Positions 1-3,719 of a DNA stretch of 6,890 nt are shown here, piece by piece (the stretch's first letter is position 1; every line of letters begins with the position of its first letter). The position numbers and the translations under genes are program-made. This DNA comes from Candidatus Pacearchaeota archaeon UBA284 (GTDB lineage Archaea > Nanobdellota > Nanobdellia > Pacearchaeales > UBA284), in assembly GCA_002499185.1 (NCBI GenBank), contig DAKN01000090.1, positions 880 through 7,769 on the forward strand, in the 5' to 3' direction. The notes under the pieces are model-generated. The model saw only the letters and a program-made list of their open reading frames with translations. It did not search any database and was not told where the DNA came from.

Positions 1-37
1 TTAGCAAACCTGCGCCTTACCATTGGGCCATCGCGGC
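1..37 (-). tRNA. tRNA-Ser(GCT), 5' half, cut by window edge
   Basis: Read on the minus strand from 37 down to 1, the sequence begins with acceptor strand GCCGCGA and then TG at positions 8-9. A 3-bp D-stem (GCC/GGC) follows, with GG in the D-loop, and then an anticodon-stem strand CAGGT and loop TTGCTAA. With T33 and A37 in place the anticodon is GCT, which reads serine AGC/AGT codons. The short D-stem with an unpaired 13:22 position fits class II tRNAs such as tRNA-Ser. The 3' side of the anticodon stem, the long variable arm and the T-arm lie outside the window, so the identity rests on the 5' half. Anticodon TGC (Ala) would need T at position 37 and is less likely. Confidence 0.82.
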
Positions 38-84
38 AAATTTATAATATACAGAAAAAGAAGTAACTTTTAAAGGTTTTTGAT
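38..84 (-). promoter_or_regulatory. Terminator/promoter gap between nuclease gene and tRNA-Ser
   Basis: This 47-bp gap separates the nuclease stop codon from the tRNA-Ser 5' end, both on the minus strand. On that strand CTTTAAAAG (67-75) lies about 29 nt before the tRNA and resembles an archaeal TATA box. It shares TTTAAAAG with the box in front of the initiator tRNA locus. A T-rich stretch on the same strand (about 53-63) could terminate the nuclease transcript. A second A+T-rich block (41-51) is too near the tRNA to be its TATA box. Assignments are by spacing only. Confidence 0.4.
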
Positions 85-1095
85 TTAGATTTTTAATTTA
101 AGTTGTTTTGGTTTATCTTTATTTTCTTCTTTTGGTGCTTTGGATATTTCTTGAACAAAATCCATATTTTCTATTTCATTTTTTTCTCTTCTTGGTTTAA
201 AATCAATTCCAGGAAATAATTCTCCTTGTACCTTTGAATTTTTATATGCTTTCCATTTTTCTGCAGAACAACTAATTTTTCCATCTTCAATTAATCTTTC
301 CAATTTTCCTCTTGGATTTATCTCTCCAATTATCTTACAAACAGGAAGAAAAAAAGAACAATTATCTTTACATCTATATGAAATGTGCTGTCCAAATTTA
401 TTTCTTAAAATATGATTCCATACATGTTCTATTTGTTTTATTACAAATTCTTCTGGTCTTTCATGATATTTTATTGGAAAGATACGGCCATTTTGAAGAT
501 AATGTGCGTGAACAATTGCATCTTCATTAAATAGCATATTATGGGCAATTCTATAAAAAGTAAATTGAAAACTTTGCACAAAATTAGCTTCATCTATATC
601 TTTTGGGGGGCGTGCATCTGTTTTATAATCAAATATTTTTCTCAGAGTTGAACCGTTTCTTAGATCATCTACCCTATCAAAAACACCCACAAAGGGTTTA
701 TTTGCAATTTTCAATTTAAATTCATGTTCTCTTAGCAGTGGAAGATCTCCTTCTTCTTTTCTTTTAATATGATCTATGTAAAATCTTTCTAACATCTTTT
801 TACCTCTTTTGGCCATATACATACTTTGTTCAGGATATTGGAATTGTACCTCTTTATGTCCCCTAAGCCTATTATTTGAAATTTCATACCACAATCCAGC
901 AAATTGTCCTGCAAAAGATTCTTGAGATTGATAATTAATATCCCAAAATTTATTAAGCATTTCATGAACCAATTTTCCAAATGCCAAATAAGGATTATCC
1001 TTTGCTTCAACACCTAATCCATACTTAAGAAAATATTCAAAAGGGCAGCCAATATATGTTGAAATTTTTGAATAACTTAAATGTCCAGGATCCAT
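85..1095 (-). CDS. RecB/Cas4-like PD-(D/E)XK nuclease with probable Fe-S cluster
   Basis: This 336-residue protein has the features of the RecB/AddB/Cas4 nuclease superfamily (PDDEXK_1 type), whose members cut or resect DNA ends. Visible in order are an N-terminal helix with Ser-Tyr-Ser-Lys and Cys17-Pro (6-24), the metal-ligand histidine in GKLVHEML (His44), an acidic site at FDRVDD (Asp140), and the catalytic DYKTD (Asp156, Lys158). A conserved-type Gln177 with Tyr181 follows. Cys242, Cys246 and Cys253 (C-x3-C-x6-C) with Cys17 would complete a 4Fe-4S cluster as in Cas4 and AddB. Residues from about 300 onward are highly charged and look disordered. It carries no helicase domain, and no Cas gene or CRISPR array is nearby, so a general DNA-repair role is more likely than spacer acquisition. 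The start at 1095 lies just before the conserved LSYSKIS block. The gene is divergent from the small ORF at 1234 and is followed by tRNA-Ser on the same strand. Fold and catalytic site are well supported; substrate is unknown. Confidence 0.85.
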   Translation of the reverse strand: MDPGHLSYSKISTYIGCPFEYFLKYGLGVEAKDNPYLAFGKLVHEMLNKFWDINYQSQESFAGQFAGLWYEISNNRLRGHKEVQFQYPEQSMYMAKRGKKMLERFYIDHIKRKEEGDLPLLREHEFKLKIANKPFVGVFDRVDDLRNGSTLRKIFDYKTDARPPKDIDEANFVQSFQFTFYRIAHNMLFNEDAIVHAHYLQNGRIFPIKYHERPEEFVIKQIEHVWNHILRNKFGQHISYRCKDNCSFFLPVCKIIGEINPRGKLERLIEDGKISCSAEKWKAYKNSKVQGELFPGIDFKPRREKNEIENMDFVQEISKAPKEENKDKPKQLKLKI

Positions 1096-1105
1096 AAATA
1101 ATAAA

Positions 1106-1155
1106 ATTTATTTTTATTTAAAAATAAATATGTCTTTTAAAGATATATTTTAAAG
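1106..1155 (-). promoter_or_regulatory. Divergent promoter region: A/T palindrome and repeated box
   Basis: In front of the minus-strand nuclease gene there is a perfect inverted repeat with 10-bp arms (1106-1115 and 1120-1129, 4-nt spacer ATTT) made only of A and T. Next to it is a direct repeat of TTTTAAAG (1135-1142 and 1148-1155, 13-nt period). On the minus strand each repeat reads CTTTAAAA, a TATA-like box. The proximal box would start transcription near 1108-1112, leaving a leader of roughly 15 nt. The palindrome would then sit at the start site, where a repressor could act. A regulator is inferred, not seen. Confidence 0.4.
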
Positions 1156-1215
1156 TGAATATAATTCTCTTTCATCATTAGATTATGAAATAATTTAAGT
1201 AGTGTTCATACCAAG

Positions 1216-1233
1216 TAATCCCATTTAGGATTA
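1216..1233. repeat. Inverted repeat abutting the start codon of the small ORF
   Basis: TAATCC (1216-1221) and GGATTA (1228-1233) are perfect 6-bp inverted arms with a 6-nt spacer, ending one base before ATG 1234. The right arm overlaps the only purine-rich ribosome-binding candidate, AGGA (1227-1230). As DNA it could be an operator; as RNA it could be a hairpin that hides the binding site. Given the base composition, chance is possible. Confidence 0.4.
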
Positions 1234-1431
1234 ATGATAAAAATGAAAACGATGGATACAATTTTAAGCAAATGTAAAAAAATAACGACTATTTTTAAGA
1301 ATTTTATTTATCCTATTGATAGAAATCCAGAAAAAAATTATGATTTCTCAGAAGATTGGCCCAAAGATGAGGAGGGTAATCCCCTTACTCCTTCAAAACT
1401 CCTTAATAACTTCTATTCTAATAAACCATAG
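1234..1431 (+). CDS. Small hypothetical protein, 65 residues
   Basis: I do not recognise this protein. It has a basic N-terminal third (Met-Ile-Lys-Met-Lys with several Lys) and an acidic, proline-containing C-terminal half with DFSEDWPKDEEGNPLTP (38-54) that reads like a folded or peptide-binding segment rather than random translation. There is no signal peptide or obvious membrane segment, and the two cysteine-spaced lysines near residue 15 form no known motif. Three in-frame ATGs (1234, 1243, 1252) are possible starts; AGGA at 1227-1230 would suit 1243 best by spacing. An A+T-rich box near 1190-1200 could be its promoter. It ends 32 bases before the orphan tRNA 5' end and is directly followed by the tRNA-type promoter. 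Codon content and the non-random C-terminal half favour a real gene, but homologues would have to confirm it. Confidence 0.5.
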   Translation: MIKMKTMDTILSKCKKITTIFKNFIYPIDRNPEKNYDFSEDWPKDEEGNPLTPSKLLNNFYSNKP

Positions 1432-1440
1432 GTTTAAAAG
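1432..1440 (+). promoter_or_regulatory. TATA box of the original initiator-tRNA promoter, now upstream of the homing endonuclease
   Basis: GTTTAAAAG lies with 23 nt between its end and the AGCGGGG at 1464, the normal distance for an archaeal TATA box from a transcription start. It directly follows the stop codon of the small ORF. With a start near 1462-1464 the transcript would begin with the orphan tRNA 5' end and reach the endonuclease GTG after about six bases, so that message would be nearly leaderless. The same nine bases recur at 1976-1984. Confidence 0.6.
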
Positions 1441-1462
1441 TATTCTCGGTTTTCATATTTTA

Positions 1463-1474
1463 TAGCGGGGTGGA
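1463..1474 (+). repeat. Left copy of 12-bp direct repeat
   Basis: TAGCGGGGTGGA is identical to 2028-2039 and corresponds to one flanking base plus bases 1-11 of the mature tRNA. It contains the GTG start codon of the endonuclease (1470-1472). Confidence 0.9.
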
Positions 1475-1475
1475 G
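1464..1475 (+). pseudogene. Orphan 5' end of the initiator tRNA gene
   Basis: AGCGGGGTGGAG equals bases 1-12 of the mature initiator tRNA (acceptor strand, positions 8-9 and the first three D-stem bases). It stops matching after that, and the rest of the tRNA is not found until 2075. The last two bases (AG) match spliced exon 2, not the intron that follows the second copy, so this fragment looks like a relic of an intron-free tRNA gene. The sequence after it cannot build the inner helix needed for splicing, so it is unlikely to serve as the working 5' exon. Only two bases support the intron-free reading, so that part is tentative. Confidence 0.65.
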
Positions 1476-2030
1476 AAAATAGAATTAAATAATTTATCAA
1501 ATAAAGAAATAGGTTATCTGATTGGTTTATTTTATGGGGACGGCTATGCGAACTATAACAAAAAAGATAGACACTATAATGTCGAATTTTATTTGCATTC
1601 TGAAAGAGATAAAGATATTGAAATTTTTCTCATATCTCTCTTAAAAAAATTAAGATTAATTTTTTCAGTTTTTAAAGATAAACGGTTTAATTGCAATAGA
1701 ATACGTGTTCATTCAAAGGAACTTTATAATTTTATTAATTTGGATAAATTTTATGAAAATGATAATTTTAATCTTGGTTTCATTTCTGGTTTGGTAGATT
1801 CTGACGGTTATGTTAATTTAAAAAAAAGTACAATACAGATAATCAATAAAAATGTGAAATTGCTACAAAAATGTAGAAAAATATTAAAGAAATTAGATAT
1901 AGATTCGAATTTAGTTAAAAAATTTAAATACTTTGATGATAAAAATCAAATCTATTATCTTTCAATATCCATTAAGTTTAAAAGGTTAAAACACATTTCT
2001 AAAAAAGCGGGGAGACTATATCATTCCTAG
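1470..2030 (+). CDS. LAGLIDADG homing endonuclease, monomeric two-motif type
   Basis: This 186-residue protein carries two LAGLIDADG helices: YLIGLFYGDGY (16-26) with metal-binding Asp24, and FISGLVDSDGY (104-114) with Asp112. Each is followed by a basic beta-strand region (about 27-85 and 115-175) of the kind that forms the DNA-binding saddle. The length is close to that of I-DmoI, a monomeric archaeal intron-encoded enzyme of about 190 residues. Such enzymes make a double-strand cut at a long, specific site and so spread their own gene; the likely target is the intron-free initiator tRNA gene across the D-stem. GTG at 1470 is the only usable start, because no ATG, GTG or TTG occurs between the upstream in-frame stop (1422) and the first motif. 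It is formed by tRNA bases 7-9. The TAG stop uses the first two bases of the second tRNA copy. No Shine-Dalgarno sequence is present, consistent with a leaderless message. Both catalytic aspartates are intact, so it may be active. Confidence 0.9.
   Translation: MEKIELNNLSNKEIGYLIGLFYGDGYANYNKKDRHYNVEFYLHSERDKDIEIFLISLLKKLRLIFSVFKDKRFNCNRIRVHSKELYNFINLDKFYENDNFNLGFISGLVDSDGYVNLKKSTIQIINKNVKLLQKCRKILKKLDIDSNLVKKFKYFDDKNQIYYLSISIKFKRLKHISKKAGRLYHS
1976..1984 (+). promoter_or_regulatory. Replacement promoter box for tRNA-iMet inside the endonuclease gene
   Basis: GTTTAAAAG is identical to the box at 1432-1440. An AGCGGGG occurs 30 bases after its first base (2006), against 32 bases at the first locus. 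Transcription would start near 2006-2010, giving the intact tRNA (2029) a 5' leader of roughly 20 nt for RNase P to remove. The box lies in the last codons of the endonuclease gene, so the two functions overlap. Function is inferred from identity and spacing. Confidence 0.45.
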
Positions 2031-2039
2031 CGGGGTGGA
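2028..2039 (+). repeat. Right copy of 12-bp direct repeat
   Basis: TAGCGGGGTGGA, identical to 1463-1474, contains the endonuclease stop codon (2028-2030), the whole 5' exon of the initiator tRNA (2029-2038) and the first base of its intron. A shorter related match, AGCGGGGAG, occurs at 2006-2014. Confidence 0.9.
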
Positions 2040-2140
2040 AATATCTCGTTCCAAAAGAATAAGATGTTGCCTATAGCAGCCAGGAGTGCTCGCAGGGCCC
2101 ATAACCCTGAGGTCGTGTGGTTCAAATCCCACCCCCGCTA
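2029..2140 (+). tRNA. Initiator tRNA-Met(CAT) with D-stem intron
   Basis: Joining 2029-2038 to 2075-2140 gives a 76-nt tRNA. Its parts are acceptor AGCGGGG/CCCCGCT (2133-2139) with A73, D-stem GAGC/GCTC, anticodon stem CAGGG/CCCTG, loop CCCATAA with anticodon CAT (2100-2102), variable loop AGGTC and T-loop TTCAAAT. The A1:U72 pair and three G:C pairs in the anticodon stem are the initiator hallmarks in archaea, where the tRNA delivers the first methionine. CCA is not encoded. Two oddities appear. Position 33, almost always U, is C (2099). The T-stem GTG/GG against CCCAC needs a bulged T at 2118 to pair. These could reflect a divergent, degenerating or misread gene. No T-rich terminator follows, and a nuclease gene starts 21 nt later, so co-transcription is likely. 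Confidence 0.9.
2039..2074 (+). other. 36-nt archaeal tRNA intron with relaxed bulge-helix-bulge
   Basis: The exon-intron joints fold into the splicing-endonuclease motif. The central helix is 2033-2036 (GGGT) with 2069-2072 (GCCT): two G:C pairs flanked by wobbles. The 5' bulge GGA (2037-2039) is cut after its second base, and the 3' bulge ATA (2073-2075) after T2074. A 7-bp inner helix forms between 2040-2046 and 2062-2068 (one G:T wobble), closing a 15-nt loop. The predicted cuts restore a perfect 4-bp D-stem between tRNA positions 10 and 11. The outer helix is missing, making it a relaxed form like those reported at non-canonical intron sites. The intron itself is too short to code for anything. 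Confidence 0.8.
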
Positions 2141-2151
2141 TATTATCTGGC

Positions 2152-2157
2152 GAGGGG
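2152..2157 (+). promoter_or_regulatory. Ribosome binding site that sets the nuclease start
   Basis: GAGGGG, four bases before ATG 2162, is complementary to the CCUCC end of 16S rRNA. It fixes the start outside the tRNA and rules out the upstream in-frame GTG at 2117, which lies in the T-stem. Confidence 0.65.
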
Positions 2158-2161
2158 AAAG

Positions 2162-2944
2162 ATGAAAAGAACATATAGTCCTACAAATCTACATTTAAAA
2201 TACAAGAATCAAATTGATTTGTTAACAAATGGTGAAGCATTCAGTACGTATTTTAAAATAAGAGTAATTGTGGGTGATTTTTATGAGACACTTGCGCATG
2301 AATTCTTCGGAGGAAAAAGAAAAAATAAACAAATAATTGAAGACATTGGTTTAAGAGAATGCGAACCGGATTTAGAAAATCATAAAATAGAAACATTTAT
2401 TGAAGTAAAGGCAAGTAAATATGATAACTATTTTAAGATTTTCACCCACCAAGTAGAAAAATATCGCAGTTTATTAATGAATGAATTTCCATATGATTTA
2501 CCCGGAGTAAATTATGCTTTTTTTACATACAATATAAAAGAGGTTCTGAAGGAATGTCCTAATGACAATATTTTGATCGAAAAACTTTCTCAAAAAACAC
2601 TTTCTTTGCTTGTTCTTCCATTTGGTATAATTGAAGAAATTTGCAAAAAATCCAGAAAATTTAATGGGGTGTCTTACAAACCATTTCATTATTTCAATGT
2701 AAGTCAAACAAGATTATTTTTTAAAAATCCTGAAGAATCTCTTAAAAATTATGGGGTTGACCCGGGTGATTTAAAAATAGAAGAAAGATTATTTCCAAGT
2801 AATTGGACAATTGAAGGCAATAAAATAACTCCATTTGATGTAATGAAAATCAGTTATAAAGATTATGAAAGATGGTTAACTTCTTTTAGGGGGCGTGTAA
2901 ATGGAACAAAGGAACAAAATTTAAAAGACAACCTGCCTTTCTAA
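2162..2944 (+). CDS. PD-(D/E)XK-type nuclease of unrecognised family
   Basis: This 260-residue protein is not one I can name. It shows the signature of restriction-endonuclease-like nucleases: Pro69-Asp70, ten residues, then Glu81-Val-Lys83 in a hydrophobic strand (FIEVK). It is preceded by a helix with acidic residues (Glu42, Glu47) and followed by Gln97 in HQVEKY, a usual arrangement for a metal-dependent DNA nuclease core (about 35-125). The remaining half (125-260) is mixed alpha/beta with aromatic-rich segments (PFHYF, TRLFF) and has no recognised domain. There is no Fe-S cysteine set and no signal peptide. The protein ends in KDNLPF, which resembles the acidic-hydrophobic C-terminal tail of bacterial SSB proteins. 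It begins 21 nt after tRNA-iMet and ends 4 nt before RNase HII, so it is probably co-transcribed with both and may act on DNA or RNA-DNA structures. A restriction enzyme is a possible alternative, but no methyltransferase is present. Nuclease fold is likely; role unknown. Confidence 0.65.
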   Translation: MKRTYSPTNLHLKYKNQIDLLTNGEAFSTYFKIRVIVGDFYETLAHEFFGGKRKNKQIIEDIGLRECEPDLENHKIETFIEVKASKYDNYFKIFTHQVEKYRSLLMNEFPYDLPGVNYAFFTYNIKEVLKECPNDNILIEKLSQKTLSLLVLPFGIIEEICKKSRKFNGVSYKPFHYFNVSQTRLFFKNPEESLKNYGVDPGDLKIEERLFPSNWTIEGNKITPFDVMKISYKDYERWLTSFRGRVNGTKEQNLKDNLPF

Positions 2945-2948
2945 TTAA

Positions 2949-3623
2949 ATGACTTTGCATTTAGGCATTGATGAAGCAGGAAGAGGCCCTATAATCGGCC
3001 CTATGTGTTTTGGTGCTGTATTAATCGATGAAAAACAAGAAAAAATTCTCAAGATGCTTGATGTTAAAGACTCTAAATTATTAACTCCTGAAAGAAGAGA
3101 ATTTCTTTTTACACAAATAAAAAAGAACGTAATTGCGAGTGCAGTTTTAATAATTTCCCCAAAAGAAATTGATAAAAGTTTGGCTGAAAAAGTAAACTTA
3201 AATCAACTTGAAGCTAGAAAAATAGCAGAATTGATTAATCTTCTTTCAAAAAAATTTGAAAAGGCAAATATTATTGTTGATTGTCCTTCAACGAATATTC
3301 TTGCATGGAGAAACTATCTTTTAAATTATATTAAAAATCCAGAAAAAATTGTTTTAAAGTGTGAACATAAAGCAGATAAAAACCACATAGAGGTTGGAGC
3401 AGCGAGTATTTTAGCAAAAGTTACTAGAGACAAAGAAATAGAAAAAATAAAACACAAAATAGATATTGATATTGGTTCTGGTTATCCTAGCGATCCGGTT
3501 ACTATAGAATTTTTAAAAAAATATTCTTCAAAATTCAAAGATTCTGGAATATTCAGAAAAAGCTGGCAGACCTGGAAGGATATTCACCCTGCAAAAGAAC
3601 AGAAAAAATTATTGGATTTTTAA
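2949..3623 (+). CDS. rnhB: Ribonuclease HII
   Basis: This 224-residue protein is a full-length archaeal RNase HII, which cuts the RNA strand of RNA-DNA hybrids, including single ribonucleotides and primer remnants in DNA. The catalytic set is visible: Asp8 and Glu9 in GIDEAGRGP (6-14), Asp111 in IIVDCPS, and Asp143 in HKADKNH, followed by the family block AASILAKVTRD (151-161). The tyrosine of GYP (178-180) matches the conserved ribonucleotide-sensing tyrosine region. The C-terminus QKKLLDF (218-224) is a PCNA-interacting peptide at the very end, as in several archaeal homologues, so the enzyme probably works on the sliding clamp. ATG at 2949 follows the upstream stop after 4 nt. No Shine-Dalgarno is evident, so translational coupling to the nuclease is likely. 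It converges on polB and shares the replication context with PolB and FEN1. Confidence 0.96.
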   Translation: MTLHLGIDEAGRGPIIGPMCFGAVLIDEKQEKILKMLDVKDSKLLTPERREFLFTQIKKNVIASAVLIISPKEIDKSLAEKVNLNQLEARKIAELINLLSKKFEKANIIVDCPSTNILAWRNYLLNYIKNPEKIVLKCEHKADKNHIEVGAASILAKVTRDKEIEKIKHKIDIDIGSGYPSDPVTIEFLKKYSSKFKDSGIFRKSWQTWKDIHPAKEQKKLLDF

Positions 3624-3637
3624 GCTCGCCCGTGCGG

Positions 3638-3650
3638 TTTTCTGTTTTTT
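3638..3650 (+). terminator. T-rich terminator after rnhB
   Basis: TTTT and TTTTTT runs (3638-3641 and 3645-3650) lie 15-27 nt after the rnhB stop, as expected for archaeal intrinsic termination, which needs T-tracts rather than a hairpin. The rest of the 96-bp convergent gap (3624-3719) holds a small A/T inverted repeat (TAATTA at 3690-3695 and 3698-3703) and no gene. I see no clear T-tract for polB on the minus strand. Confidence 0.5.
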
Positions 3651-3719
3651 AGTATAATTAACTTGTTGATTTTGCGTTATTTTTCACCTTAATTATGTAA
3701 TTATCAGCGATTATTTTTT

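Larger units (their letters stand above)
1464..2028 (+). mobile_element. Homing-endonuclease element inserted in the tRNA-iMet gene
   Basis: This 565-bp unit runs from the first copy of the tRNA 5' end to the base before the second. It carries a LAGLIDADG endonuclease gene filling almost the whole interval and, near its right end, a second copy of the TTTAAAAG promoter box. The exact 12-bp direct repeat TAGCGGGGTGGA (1463-1474 and 2028-2039) marks both borders. The arrangement fits an insertion at a cut in the tRNA D-stem that restored the gene with a replacement promoter, 5' exon and intron. LAGLIDADG genes are known as passengers of archaeal rRNA and tRNA introns; here the gene lies outside the spliced intron, beside it. 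The element boundaries are inferred from the repeats. Confidence 0.6.

Noticed and set aside
312..1013. Other-frame open frames overlapping the Fe-S nuclease gene (312-530 plus, 789-1013 minus)
   Set aside because: They overlap conserved nuclease motifs in the true frame and have no domain of their own.
1172..1178. C-box-like ATGATGA on the minus strand suggesting a C/D guide RNA
   Set aside because: No D box (CTGA) follows on that strand before the nuclease gene.
1464..1500. A split tRNA 5' half joined in trans, as known for some tRNAs of Nanoarchaeum
   Set aside because: No complementary leader pair is seen between sequence after 1475 and sequence before 2075, and a complete cis gene is present.
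1464..2140. One giant tRNA intron of about 601 nt carrying the endonuclease, with 1464-1473 as the 5' exon
   Set aside because: Sequence after the first copy cannot form the inner helix with the 3' splice region, whereas the second copy at 2029 gives a near-ideal bulge-helix-bulge and the correct D-stem.
2117..2161. Nuclease gene starting at GTG 2117, 15 codons upstream
   Set aside because: This would place the start in the tRNA T-stem and translate the tRNA 3' end; ATG 2162 has a good ribosome binding site.
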